A DNA stretch of 64,000 nt, taken from Emticicia sp. C21. Its GTDB lineage: Bacteria; Bacteroidota; Bacteroidia; Cytophagales; Spirosomataceae. Under the pieces are notes generated by a model that saw only the letters and a program-made list of their open reading frames with translations, searched no databases and was not told the DNA's origin. Made by a program: the position numbers and the translations under genes. The stretch covers positions 434,001 to 498,000 of the forward strand of contig NZ_QVMT01000002.1 of the NCBI RefSeq assembly GCF_003418935.1, written 5' to 3'. This document shows, piece after piece, positions 44,899-53,772 of this stretch. The first letter of the stretch is position 1. The number at the start of each line of letters is the position of its first letter.

Positions 44899-45879
44899 TT
44901 ATTGTATATTTTTCTGGTATTCTGCTCTCAGCTTCGCTTTCTCAATAGGTACTACTCCAACAGACTCACAAACCAGGCCTCCTCCTAAATTCGATAATTC
45001 TGCAATAGTTTTAGGTGATAATCTCAGTCCTAAACAAATGGCTGCAATACTTACCACCGTATCACCTGCGCCAGACACATCAGTAATACTTCTTAAATGC
45101 GCTGATATATGATGCACTTCATCCTGAAAATCAATAAAAACGCCCCTTTCAGATAACGTCAGGAAGATGCCGTTTACACCTAATGCCTTTTTCGCTTCCG
45201 CTACTACCGTTTTCACTTCTTCCAGACTATCCGCATTGAAATCTATTTTCAGACCCTCTTTCAATTCTTTCAGATTTGGTTTAAATAAATCTGTCCCCTG
45301 ATAATGGGCAAAATTACGTTTTTTAGGGTCAACAATCGTAGGTTTCTGATGCTCTTTAGCAAAAGCCACAATCTCCTGAATACTGTACTGGTCTAAAACG
45401 CCTTTATCATAATCTTCAAATATGACTACATCGCATGTCGGAATCAAAGATTTGGCTTTTTCTATCAACTGGCTTCTTTCTTCCGCATTGATTAATGAAT
45501 CCATTTCAGAATCTATTCTTACTACATGTTGAGAGCCTGCCATAATCCGCTGTTTTACTGTCGTTACCCGATTAGGGCTCTGTATAATGCCCTCGGCTGG
45601 TAGTTGACTGGTATTCAACAATTCGATTAGGTCTTTTGCTTCAGAGTCTGCCCCGATTACCGAACATAAAACAGGTATAGCGCCTAAAGATTTTATATTC
45701 ATGGCTACGTTTCCGGCGCCACCCAGACGTATTTCCTTGCGTTTTACATTCACCACCGGTATGGGAGCTTCCGGCGAAATTCTTTCTACTTTTCCGAATA
45801 TATAAGAGTCAATCATTACATCACCTATAATTAAGACTCGCAGATTATCAAAAGAATCAAAAATTTGATTGACTGTCAT
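44899..45879 (-). CDS. hldA: D-glycero-beta-D-manno-heptose-7-phosphate kinase (RfaE domain I type)
   Basis: This 326-residue PfkB/ribokinase-family kinase begins with a region very like the first half of E. coli HldE: VLIIGDVMIDSYIFG, SPEAPIPVV, and RLGGAGNVAMNIKSLGA. The C-terminal anion hole and catalytic base are in DVSGAGDTVVS. The second (nucleotidyltransferase) half is missing, so it is the stand-alone kinase. It should act in heptose supply for LPS. Confidence 0.9.
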   Translation of the reverse strand: MTVNQIFDSFDNLRVLIIGDVMIDSYIFGKVERISPEAPIPVVNVKRKEIRLGGAGNVAMNIKSLGAIPVLCSVIGADSEAKDLIELLNTSQLPAEGIIQSPNRVTTVKQRIMAGSQHVVRIDSEMDSLINAEERSQLIEKAKSLIPTCDVVIFEDYDKGVLDQYSIQEIVAFAKEHQKPTIVDPKKRNFAHYQGTDLFKPNLKELKEGLKIDFNADSLEEVKTVVAEAKKALGVNGIFLTLSERGVFIDFQDEVHHISAHLRSITDVSGAGDTVVSIAAICLGLRLSPKTIAELSNLGGGLVCESVGVVPIEKAKLRAEYQKNIQ

Positions 45880-46058
45880 TCAAATATGGATTTCGTATTA
45901 CCGATAGTTGTTGCTATTAATTTCGAAGATGCAAAAGTAAGGATTTTAAACGATTTTTTTTCAAAATCATACATTTTGGCAGAGAGATTGCGTTATTTGT
46001 AAGCGATTACTTTTAATAGATAAGATTACAGAAACACGATAATCTGATATATAAAGAT

Positions 46059-46066
46059 TATATTTG
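46059..46066 (+). promoter_or_regulatory. -7 box before the OmpA-family gene
   Basis: TATATTTG matches TAnnTTTG and is 23 bp before the ATG at 46090. Confidence 0.5.
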
Positions 46067-46089
46067 CCATACCGACTACCAACAAAACT

Positions 46090-47715
46090 ATGCGTTATAG
46101 TATCCTTTTATTAGCTGTACTAAGTTCTTTTTATGCCAATGCTCAAAAATTGGAGCAATTAGGCTCTGCCATTAATACTGAGTTCAACGAATTGAATCCT
46201 ATCATCGCACCTGACGATAAAACTTTGTATTTTGTAAGGGTAAGCCACCCGTCCAATAGCTTTGGTACTAAGGGTAGCCAGGATGTATGGTATTCGGAAA
46301 AACGTGATGACGGCAACTGGACAATTGCCCGCAGAATGCCTAACACTATTAATAAAGACCAGTACAACGACTTATTCAGTATCACACCTGATGGTAATAA
46401 GATTCTGATTTCAGGAGTTTATCACAATGGGCGCAGAGAAAATATGGCGGGAATATCGATGTGTAAAAGAACCAAGACCGGATGGTCGGAGCCTGAACAG
46501 ATAGTGATTCCGAAGTTTGATGAAATCTGCAAAGGTCAATACCTGACAGCTTGTTTATCCAATGATGGTAAGACCCTTATACTGGCATTTAGTGAAAAGA
46601 AAAATTCAAAAGAAGATAATTTGTTTGTCTCGTTTTTATCAAGAGACGGGAAATGGTCGAAACCTGAGAGCTTAGGCTCTGATATTAATACCGGAAGCAC
46701 TGAGACTACTCCTTTCCTGGCATCAGATAACTATACTTTATACTTTGCATCAGATAGAAAAGACGGAGGATTAGGCGGAACAGATATCTGGGTAGCCAAA
46801 CGTAAAGACAGAAGCTGGACGAAGTGGTCGAAACCTGTAAACATGGGAGACAAAGTAAATACTGATGCTAATGAATATTCGTTTTCCGTAGCTGCTTCAG
46901 GAGAATATGCGTATGTGAGTACGAAGAAAAACTCGGTAGGAAAAGGAGATATTGTCCGTTTTAAATTGCGTGAAGAGAAAAAACAGGAACCTGTGGTAGC
47001 AGGGCTCCAGACCTCTGATAAATCGGCAGAGCAAAAGAATTTAGATAATGGCGGTACACCTATTGACCCTAATAGTTTAGCACCAACCCCGGTAGTAATT
47101 GTGAGCGGGAGGGTAGTTGACGACAAAACGGGAAAACCAATTCCTGATGCTAAGGTTATTTACAAATCTTTATCTAATGGAGAGGAAGGAGAAGCCTTTA
47201 CAAATCCTGCCACCGGCGAGTGGAAGATTGTATTGCCTTACGGTGCTAAATACAGCTATAGAGCTGAGGCTAAAGAGTTTATAGCCATTGAAAAATCGCT
47301 TGATTTGACCGAAATAAAGGAATATAAGGAGTATAAAAATGATTTGCTTAAACTGGCACCTATTGAAGTAGGGGTAGTAGTTCCTTTAAATAATATCTTC
47401 TTTGAGTATGCCAAAGCTACGTTACGCTCAGACTCTTATCCTGAACTTGACAGAATTGTTGATGATATGAAAGGCAATCCTAATCTGGTGTTAGAGATTC
47501 AAGGGCATACTGATAATGTGGGTTCTAATGAAAGTAATTTGAAACTATCACAAGACAGAGCAGAAGCAGTGCGTAAATATTTGGTTTCTAAGAAAATTCA
47601 GGCGGCAAGGGTAACCAGTGTAGGTTTCGGTGAAACTAAACCGATTGCACCAAATGATACTGAAGAGGGTAGGGCACTAAACCGCCGTGTGCAGATAGTT
47701 ATTGTGCGGAAGTAA
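46090..47715 (+). CDS. OmpA-family protein with PD40 propeller repeats
   Basis: The 541-residue protein has a signal peptide (1-18). A PD40/WD40-like beta-propeller region (about 30-300) has repeats such as DDKTLYFVRVSHPS, DGNKILISG and DNYTLYFASDRKDGGLGGTDIW. A carboxypeptidase-regulatory-like domain (about 335-415) contains VVDDKTGKPIPDAKV. The C-terminal OmpA domain (about 430-541) has EIQGHTDNVGS and LSQDRAEAVRKYL. It should bind peptidoglycan and tie the outer membrane to the wall. Proteins of this build occur next to gliding/T9SS genes, but none is near here. Confidence 0.92.
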   Translation: MRYSILLLAVLSSFYANAQKLEQLGSAINTEFNELNPIIAPDDKTLYFVRVSHPSNSFGTKGSQDVWYSEKRDDGNWTIARRMPNTINKDQYNDLFSITPDGNKILISGVYHNGRRENMAGISMCKRTKTGWSEPEQIVIPKFDEICKGQYLTACLSNDGKTLILAFSEKKNSKEDNLFVSFLSRDGKWSKPESLGSDINTGSTETTPFLASDNYTLYFASDRKDGGLGGTDIWVAKRKDRSWTKWSKPVNMGDKVNTDANEYSFSVAASGEYAYVSTKKNSVGKGDIVRFKLREEKKQEPVVAGLQTSDKSAEQKNLDNGGTPIDPNSLAPTPVVIVSGRVVDDKTGKPIPDAKVIYKSLSNGEEGEAFTNPATGEWKIVLPYGAKYSYRAEAKEFIAIEKSLDLTEIKEYKEYKNDLLKLAPIEVGVVVPLNNIFFEYAKATLRSDSYPELDRIVDDMKGNPNLVLEIQGHTDNVGSNESNLKLSQDRAEAVRKYLVSKKIQAARVTSVGFGETKPIAPNDTEEGRALNRRVQIVIVRK

Positions 47716-47743
47716 GATGGCCTGAACTTTGATTGACTATATT

Positions 47744-47871
47744 GTCTGAACTGTGATTTAGCGGTCCTCCGCCGCGGCTGATTAATTTGATTTCGCTTAT
47801 TACTTTTTATGATTTTAATAGCTTGTAAATGCTAAAGAGTTCTTAAAATCAGATTAATCACAGTTCAAGAC
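47744..47871. repeat. intergenic inverted repeat (GTCTGAACTGTGATT) with GC-rich core
   Basis: GTCTGAACTGTGATT (47744-47758) and AATCACAGTTCAAGAC (47856-47871) are near-complements at the two ends of the spacer. A GC-rich palindrome (GCGGTCCTCCGCCGCGG) starts at 47761. A partial copy (CCTGAACTTTGATT) lies at 47721. It looks like a dispersed intergenic element rather than a terminator. Confidence 0.6.
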
Positions 47872-47881
47872 GAAAAAACAT

Positions 47882-48742
47882 CTACAATATCACAGTCCTG
47901 TTCCCATAGATAAAAACCCTATCATTAAATACCAGTTTCAGAGCCTGGGTTAATACAGATTTTTCTACTTCTTTGCCATCCCGTGCCATATCCATATAGG
48001 TATATTTATGGTCTACGTTCTTGATATTCTGGGCAATAATCGGGCCTTCGTCTAAATTGTTATTCACAAAGTGAGCGGTTGCTCCTATGATTTTTACACC
48101 TCTTTCATAGGCTTGCCTATATGGGTTAGCCCCAATAAAAGCAGGTAAGAAAGAGTGGTGGATATTAACAATCTTATTCGGATAATGCGTCACAAATTCA
48201 GGGGATAGAATACGCATATATTTAGCCAGAACCACATACTCCGGTTGATAAATCTCTAAAGTACGTAAGATAGCCTCTTCATGTTGCTCTCGGGTCTTAT
48301 GCTCATGGCTCACATAATGAAAAGGAATACCAAATTTACTTACCAAAGGCTGCAGAACATTATAATTACTTACCACCGCCAGAATATTGGCATCCAGTTC
48401 ATCGAAATTATAACGGATAAGCAAATCAGATAGACAGTGATGTTCCTTAGTGCATAGCACTACTATATCTTTTTTCTTTTTAGGATTTATCCTGAGATTA
48501 ATAGCCGTAGAAAGAATATTCTCCCGAAGGTCCTTCAATACTTTCTCAGGGTCTAATTCTGGAGGTGCTACAAACTCTGTACGCATAAAAAACTGTCCGT
48601 CAGGACTCACATATTCATCCTGCGACAGAATATTACATTCGTTTTTATACAATACACTCGTAACAAGAAAAATGAGACCTTTGGCATCAGGGCCGTCCAT
48701 TAAAAGAATATGCTTTATCATACTTATCTGCTGAATCTTCAA
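47882..48742 (-). CDS. purU: formyltetrahydrofolate deformylase
   Basis: The 286-residue protein has an N-terminal ACT-like domain (about 10-85) and a C-terminal formyltransferase-type domain. The conserved parts are AVVSNYNVLQPL, HHSFLPAFIGANPYRQAYERG and NNLDEGPIIAQ, the last holding the catalytic Asp. It releases formate from 10-formyl-THF, balancing one-carbon pools for purine synthesis. Confidence 0.95.
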   Translation of the reverse strand: MKIQQISMIKHILLMDGPDAKGLIFLVTSVLYKNECNILSQDEYVSPDGQFFMRTEFVAPPELDPEKVLKDLRENILSTAINLRINPKKKKDIVVLCTKEHHCLSDLLIRYNFDELDANILAVVSNYNVLQPLVSKFGIPFHYVSHEHKTREQHEEAILRTLEIYQPEYVVLAKYMRILSPEFVTHYPNKIVNIHHSFLPAFIGANPYRQAYERGVKIIGATAHFVNNNLDEGPIIAQNIKNVDHKYTYMDMARDGKEVEKSVLTQALKLVFNDRVFIYGNRTVIL

Positions 48743-48745
48743 ATA

Positions 48746-49153
48746 TTATATACCCATAAATCCCTGCAATATAATCACAGCGCTTATCTTATCAACATTA
48801 CCCTTCACCTGCCTGTCTTTTTTCTTCATTCCTCCGGCAACCATAGTCTGAACTGCTATTTTTGAGGTAAACCGCTCATCTTGCAGATGAACAGGTATAT
48901 TCGGAAAATGTGCTTTTAATTCCTCTAGTAATCGGTTAACATAGCTTGTGCCATGCGTATCAGAGCCATCCAGATTTTTGGGCATACCTACTACAAATGC
49001 CTCTACTTCTTCTGATTGCGTATATTTTTTCAGATAGGCAATCAATGTTTCGCTAGGTACGGTTTCTAATGCTGAGGCAATGATTTTGAGAGGGTCGCTT
49101 ACTGCTAAGCCTGTGCGTTTAGCTCCATAATCGATGGCGAGTATTCTTGGCAA
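48746..49153 (-). CDS. ruvX: putative pre-16S rRNA nuclease / Holliday junction resolvase-like protein (YqgF)
   Basis: This 135-residue RNase H-fold protein starts ILAIDYGAKRTGLAVSD with the first catalytic Asp. It continues with VVGMPKNLDGS and has the third acidic motif in LQDERFTS. These are family hallmarks. It lies 3 bp from purU and 22 bp from mazG in the same direction, so the three genes are probably one transcript. Confidence 0.94.
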   Translation of the reverse strand: MPRILAIDYGAKRTGLAVSDPLKIIASALETVPSETLIAYLKKYTQSEEVEAFVVGMPKNLDGSDTHGTSYVNRLLEELKAHFPNIPVHLQDERFTSKIAVQTMVAGGMKKKDRQVKGNVDKISAVIILQGFMGI

Positions 49154-49175
49154 TTGATTCTACTGTTTAAGTGGA

Positions 49176-49991
49176 CTAAATACGTTTGGCCTCTTCCCAA
49201 AAGATATCCATTTCGGACAGAGTCATATCTTTCAGATTTTTATTGGCTTCTTTGGCTTTTTGTTCAAGGTATTGAAAACGTTTGATAAACTTCTTATTGG
49301 TACGCTCCAGAGCCGTTTCAGGATTCAGATTGATGAATCGAGCATAGTTTACCAGAGAGAACAGCAGGTCACCAAATTCGGCTTCTGCCTCTTCCGCATC
49401 AATTACCTCCTCTTTTTCGGCATTGAATAGCTCTTTAAACTCTTGCATTTCTTCTTCTACCTTACCCCAAACCTGGCTTTTCTCTTCCCAGTCGAACCCT
49501 ACACCTCTGGCTTTTTCCTGTATACGCATAGCTTTTACTAATGCCGGTAAAGATTGTGGTACTCCGCCTAACACAGATTTATTCCCCTCTTTTAATTTCA
49601 GTTGTTCCCAGTTCTGTTTTACCTGCTCTTCGTTTTCCACTTTCACATCGCCATAGATATGTGGGTGGCGAGATATGAGTTTATCGCAGATAGCATTCAA
49701 TACATCAGCCACATCAAAATCTCTGGTTTCAGAAGCAATTCTTGCATAGAAAACCAGATGGAGCATAATATCACCCAATTCCTTTTTGATTTCTGGCAGG
49801 TCTTTCTCTAGAATGGCATCCGATAGCTCATAGGTTTCCTCAATGGTTAAGTGACGCAGAGTATCCATCGTTTGCTTTTTATCCCATGGACATTGCTCTC
49901 TCAGTTCGTCCATAATTGTCAGCAATCGGTCGAAAGCCATGAGTTTCTCCATGCGTTCAGGAGGAAATAACAAAGGGAGTTTATTGCTCAT
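49176..49991 (-). CDS. mazG: nucleoside triphosphate pyrophosphohydrolase
   Basis: The 271-residue protein has two MazG domains. The N-terminal one has CPWDKKQTMDTLRHLTIEETYE and ELGDIMLHLVFYARIA. The C-terminal one has EFGDLLFSLVNYARF, with the EExxE/ExxD metal ligands. It hydrolyses non-canonical NTPs to monophosphates. Length is normal for the long MazG form. Confidence 0.96.
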   Translation of the reverse strand: MSNKLPLLFPPERMEKLMAFDRLLTIMDELREQCPWDKKQTMDTLRHLTIEETYELSDAILEKDLPEIKKELGDIMLHLVFYARIASETRDFDVADVLNAICDKLISRHPHIYGDVKVENEEQVKQNWEQLKLKEGNKSVLGGVPQSLPALVKAMRIQEKARGVGFDWEEKSQVWGKVEEEMQEFKELFNAEKEEVIDAEEAEAEFGDLLFSLVNYARFINLNPETALERTNKKFIKRFQYLEQKAKEANKNLKDMTLSEMDIFWEEAKRI

Positions 49992-50034
49992 AAATTAATT
50001 CTGGTAATTTTTGCAAAGTTCGGGAATAAAAAAC

Positions 50035-50063
50035 AAAAAAGCCACCTGAAACAAACAGATGGC
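50035..50063 (-). terminator. minus-strand terminator after the redoxin gene
   Basis: On the minus strand GCCATCTG and CAGGTGGC pair (one mismatch) around TTTGTTT and are followed by TTTTTTG. It lies 28 bp after the redoxin stop. Confidence 0.75.
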
Positions 50064-50090
50064 AAAATATTAATCAATGAGTGAATCTCA

Positions 50091-50744
50091 TTAGGTCTTC
50101 CATTTAATAGCGCAACCAATGGCTTTAGTAGTAGGTGTTACTACTGGCTTGCCCAATAGTAAACTGTTTACTGCATCAGTTACAAAATGCTTGGTTACAT
50201 TGAAAGGGTCTTGGGGATTGTCATCAATGGCACCGATATAGTGCACAATGATTTTACCATTTTCTTTATTCAGTACAAAGGCATGTGGGGTACGCATGGC
50301 GCCAAATGCTTTGGTAACAGCCTGCGTATTATCAGTCAGATAAGGATAAGTATAACCTTTTTCTTTCGCCCTTGCCTGCATATTCACAAAAGAATCTTCT
50401 TCGTAAGCCTCAGGGTCATTTGGGTTAATAGCAATAACCGGATAACCTTGTGAAGAGTATTTTTTGTCAATATCTATTACTCTATCTTCGTAAGACTTTG
50501 AGAATGGGCAGTGGTTAGAGATAAAAACTACAATAAAGCCCTTTGCAGAAGCGAAATCATTCAAAGAGACTGTTTTTCCATCTACATTTTTCAGCTTGAA
50601 ATCAGCTACGGCATCACCGATACCATAACCTGCCAATCTTTTCAAGGGTGTTTCAGGAAGCTCATTGGCCAAAGCAAATGCTGGGAGAGAGTAAAACCCC
50701 AATCCTACCAGTAAACTCAGAACAAACCCTATTTTCTTTTTCAT
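50091..50744 (-). CDS. exported thioredoxin-fold (redoxin/AhpC-TSA) protein
   Basis: The 217-residue protein has a signal peptide (about 1-26). Its thioredoxin fold shows FVVFISNHCPFSKSYEDRV, a single active-site cysteine instead of CxxC, and the cis-Pro region MRTPHAFVLN. It resembles peroxiredoxin-like proteins with a lone peroxidatic Cys. A second Cys is near the C terminus (AIGCAIKWK), which could resolve the first. It probably works in the periplasm as a thiol peroxidase or reductase. Confidence 0.82.
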   Translation of the reverse strand: MKKKIGFVLSLLVGLGFYSLPAFALANELPETPLKRLAGYGIGDAVADFKLKNVDGKTVSLNDFASAKGFIVVFISNHCPFSKSYEDRVIDIDKKYSSQGYPVIAINPNDPEAYEEDSFVNMQARAKEKGYTYPYLTDNTQAVTKAFGAMRTPHAFVLNKENGKIIVHYIGAIDDNPQDPFNVTKHFVTDAVNSLLLGKPVVTPTTKAIGCAIKWKT

Positions 50745-50923
50745 GTCATGAGATTTTTGTCAGAAAAATCTGATAAACTTAACGTACGTATATTAGATTT
50801 ATTTTAATACCGATAGTTTAAATTTAATCATCAGACAAATGTAAATATCTTTTAGCAGATAAACACTGAATATATTGGATTGTGTTTGGGCGGAGTTGTT
50901 TTGATCAAAAATGAATAGTTTTC

Positions 50924-51442
50924 TTAAACTCCTTTCTGAATAGCCTGATGATGATGCCCTATATGATAATGCATAAAGTAATACATTTCTCTGATGGTCA
51001 TAAGCTTTAAAACAGGATGTTTGATAGCTACATCATCCAATTCTGCTTCTGACCATTCATCTAAATAATTGGCAAGTATTTCATGGTGTTTGATGAAACT
51101 GGCAACCAGAATAGCCTTTGATGGATTTTCGGGCAATGTCGGCACAAAAGCACCACTGGCTTTAATACCTGTTCCCAAAGCATTCAGATAGGCGTTTACG
51201 ACTCCATCATAATCCAGGTTGGGGCGATCAATTTTGCCAAATTGCCTTACCAATACTTCTTTCGGGAATGATAATCCTTGGTTAAAACCTTTGACGGATT
51301 GTGTGAGGTGGAGGATATTTTCAGCAATTGACCATTTCTCACCAATGGAGACAAAGAATCTAGTTTCGTCAACACCTTCTACTGTTTGTGCAATACTGCT
51401 GAAACGTTCTGTTAAAGCTTCTTTTAGTTCCGGTTTTTTCAT
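50924..51442 (-). CDS. DinB-family protein
   Basis: The 172-residue four-helix-bundle protein has the histidines expected for the DinB/YfiT metal site: one in AENILHLTQSV, one in IKHHEILANYL, and one in FMHYHIGHHHQAI. DinB-like proteins include bacillithiol/mycothiol S-transferases. The exact thiol substrate is unknown. A TetR gene lies upstream and matching operator-like palindromes precede both genes. Confidence 0.85.
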   Translation of the reverse strand: MKKPELKEALTERFSSIAQTVEGVDETRFFVSIGEKWSIAENILHLTQSVKGFNQGLSFPKEVLVRQFGKIDRPNLDYDGVVNAYLNALGTGIKASGAFVPTLPENPSKAILVASFIKHHEILANYLDEWSEAELDDVAIKHPVLKLMTIREMYYFMHYHIGHHHQAIQKGV

Positions 51443-51470
51443 GATTTTTGATATTAAGTGGTGAAATCAT

Positions 51471-51493
51471 GGGAACGTACACGGCACGTTCCC
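51471..51493. repeat. GC-rich palindrome GGGAACGT...ACGTTCCC
   Basis: GGGAACGT and ACGTTCCC (8-bp perfect arms) enclose ACACGGC, 29 bp upstream of dinB. The sequence ACGTACAC-GGC-ACGTTC is strikingly like ACGTACACCGGCGACGTTCG in the disrupted tRNA at 17320-17339. It is more likely a dispersed element than a regulator site. Confidence 0.55.
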
Positions 51494-51541
51494 TGACCTA
51501 TTACCTGTTAACGCACTATTAAAATCTTTGAATTGATATTA

Positions 51542-51557
51542 TACCAAACGTTCGTTT
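51542..51557. promoter_or_regulatory. putative TetR operator upstream of dinB
   Basis: TACCAAACGTTCGTTT contains the palindrome AAACG-TT-CGTTT. It shares TACCAAACG with the site at 52227 upstream of the TetR gene, and lies 100 bp before the dinB start. Confidence 0.45.
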
Positions 51558-51605
51558 CTATTTCTTAAAAAGATTAATCCCTGAGTCTTTATTAATCTAA
51601 TATTC

Positions 51606-52163
51606 TTATTGCAATTTCAACATGGTACGGGCAAAGGCATCATAGAGATACTGTCTGTCGCCATATAATTTCGAGAACATAACTGCCCCCTCAAATTCCA
51701 TAATAGTTAATTGAGCCAGTTTGAATGAGGTTTCTGCATCCTTTTGTGTCATGAAAATTTGCTGCAGGGCCAATGTCCAATCGTTCATGATATTTTTCAA
51801 TACTTCATGAAATTCGGGTATTACGCCTACAGTTTCAAGGGTTGTATTTCCTACCAGGCAGCCACCCTCTTTCTCTAAAAGTAATCGTCCCATTTTTTTC
51901 AGAAGCTTTCCCATACGCTCTTCGGGCGTAAAACTCATATCTTGTGCAATCGGAAAAACTCTTTCTTTCAGATAATTATGAATCCAGACTAAAAGGTCTT
52001 TCATTAGCATTTCTTTACTTGGGAAGTAATGATAGAGACTCCCTTTTAATAAACCACAATTCTGAGCGAGGTCTTGCATAGAGGTATTATGATATCCCTT
52101 GGTACGAAAAATATCTGACGACTTTAACAAGATTTCCTCCTTTGTAACTTTCTGAATCGGCAT
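51606..52163 (-). CDS. TetR-family transcriptional regulator
   Basis: The 185-residue protein starts with the helix-turn-helix: ILLKSSDIFRTKGYHNTSMQ then DLAQNCGLLKGSLYHYFPSKEML, the TetR signature. The C-terminal helical domain resembles the YcdC/TetR_C group. A perfect TACCAA-n4-TTGGTA palindrome lies 64 bp upstream and a related site lies before dinB, so it probably represses itself and the DinB gene. The ligand is unknown. Confidence 0.93.
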   Translation of the reverse strand: MPIQKVTKEEILLKSSDIFRTKGYHNTSMQDLAQNCGLLKGSLYHYFPSKEMLMKDLLVWIHNYLKERVFPIAQDMSFTPEERMGKLLKKMGRLLLEKEGGCLVGNTTLETVGVIPEFHEVLKNIMNDWTLALQQIFMTQKDAETSFKLAQLTIMEFEGAVMFSKLYGDRQYLYDAFARTMLKLQ

Positions 52164-52226
52164 TTATATCTGACAAATAAAATCAATTGACGAGTAACCT
52201 TACAAATGTACAAAGAGTTTTGATTT

Positions 52227-52242
52227 TACCAAACGATTGGTA
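52227..52242. promoter_or_regulatory. putative TetR operator upstream of the TetR gene
   Basis: TACCAAACGATTGGTA has perfect 6-bp arms and is the form expected for a TetR dimer site. It lies between the divergent TetR and metallophosphoesterase genes. Confidence 0.55.
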
Positions 52243-52428
52243 GGTAAATTTGTTAAGAGGCTTGAAATATAATTATTATAAGATTTCCATTTATAGGCGA
52301 TTAATGCCTATTTTACCTGAAAATATGCCTTTCATCATATATAGATATTAAAAAAATGGCTGGTGAAACCATATTTTTAATAAAACCGTTGTGTTTTCAT
52401 TGGTTTTTACAAACACTATCATAACGAT

Positions 52429-53709
52429 ATGAATAGAGCTTTTGGACTTCCCATTGCGGTAGTCGTATTTTTTTTGATTGACTTATATGTCTGGCAGGCA
52501 GTTAAATTACTGATACGCTCGTCAAGTGTGCTTACACAACGAGTAGTCGGTTATGGGTATTGGGGTTTAACTATCGTTTCAATCATAGCATTTATAGCTG
52601 CTTTAACTTACGCACCTGCTGCCCCTCCTATCAAGGCTAGCTTTCGTACATTTTTAATGGCGGGTGTCTTCATTATTTATATATCAAAAATATTTTCGGT
52701 ATTGGTATTATTTATTGATGATATTATCCGCTTTTTTAGATGGATCGCTTCGTTTTTCCAGAGTGCACCTGCTCCAAGCCAAACTCCTGTTACAGATACT
52801 CTCCAGCCAGTGTCTACAGGTATCAGTCGATCGGAATTTCTGGCTAAAACCGCTGTGGGTTTAGGAGGTTTGCATATTGGCGCTATGACATGGGGTATTC
52901 TGTCAGGCGCACATGATTATCATTTAAGAAGGGTAACGCTTAAGCTGAAAAACTTGCCTAAGCAATTTGATGGAATGACCATTGCACAACTCTCAGATAT
53001 TCATTCGGGGAGTTTCTTCAATAAAACAGCCGTGAAAGGTGGGGTAGAGATGTTGATGAAGGAAAAACCTGATGTATTTTTCTTTACCGGCGATCTGGTG
53101 AATAATATTGCACCGGAGGTGAAAGATTATATTGAGATTTTCTCAAAGATTAAAGCACCATTAGGTACATTCTCAACTTTAGGTAACCATGATTATGGCG
53201 ATTATACCGATTGGGGGTCGTTGGAGAAAAAACGTCAGAACCTGGCAGATTTGATTGGCGCTCATAAAACGATGGGGTGGGATTTGTTGCTGGACTCGCA
53301 CCGTGAGGTGAAAGTAGATGGTGAAAAAATAGGAATTCTGGGCATTCAGAACTGGGGTGCAGGTGGCTTCTCGAAACATGGAGATATGGAGAAAGCCGTT
53401 GCCAATACACAGGAGTATCCGGTTAAGTTATTGCTTTCTCATGACCCAAGCCATTGGCGAGCACAGGTATTGCCTAAATATAAAGATATTGATGTGGCAT
53501 TTGCCGGTCATACACACGGTATGCAATATGGCGTAGAACTAGGTAGTTTTAAATGGTCGCCAGTGCAGTTGCGGTATAAGGAATGGGCTGGTTTATATGA
53601 AGAGGGAGACCAGAAACTCTATGTAAACCGCGGATTCGGTTATATAGGTTATCCTGGTCGTTTAGGGATTTATCCGGAGATTACGATTTTTGAATTGAAA
53701 TCGGTATAA
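52429..53709 (+). CDS. membrane metallophosphoesterase (YkuE-like)
   Basis: The 426-residue protein has an N-terminal membrane part (about four helices in 1-110), a Pro-rich linker, and a calcineurin-like phosphoesterase domain. All metal motifs are present: QLSDIHSG, TGDLVNN, LGNHDYGDY, LLLSHDP and FAGHTHGMQYG. Related enzymes cleave phosphodiesters in lipid or wall precursors. The catalytic domain follows helices that end with a Tat-like SRSEFLAKTAV segment, so it may face the periplasm. Confidence 0.92.
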   Translation: MNRAFGLPIAVVVFFLIDLYVWQAVKLLIRSSSVLTQRVVGYGYWGLTIVSIIAFIAALTYAPAAPPIKASFRTFLMAGVFIIYISKIFSVLVLFIDDIIRFFRWIASFFQSAPAPSQTPVTDTLQPVSTGISRSEFLAKTAVGLGGLHIGAMTWGILSGAHDYHLRRVTLKLKNLPKQFDGMTIAQLSDIHSGSFFNKTAVKGGVEMLMKEKPDVFFFTGDLVNNIAPEVKDYIEIFSKIKAPLGTFSTLGNHDYGDYTDWGSLEKKRQNLADLIGAHKTMGWDLLLDSHREVKVDGEKIGILGIQNWGAGGFSKHGDMEKAVANTQEYPVKLLLSHDPSHWRAQVLPKYKDIDVAFAGHTHGMQYGVELGSFKWSPVQLRYKEWAGLYEEGDQKLYVNRGFGYIGYPGRLGIYPEITIFELKSV

Positions 53710-53716
53710 AATAAAC

Positions 53717-53746
53717 AGGGCGAATATTCGATCAGATATTCGCCCT
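53717..53746. terminator. bidirectional terminator
   Basis: AGGGCGAATAT and its complement form an 11-bp stem with loop TCGATCAG between convergent genes, followed by AT-rich DNA. Confidence 0.7.
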
Positions 53747-53772
53747 ATTATTATAGTATTTGCAGGAGTTTT

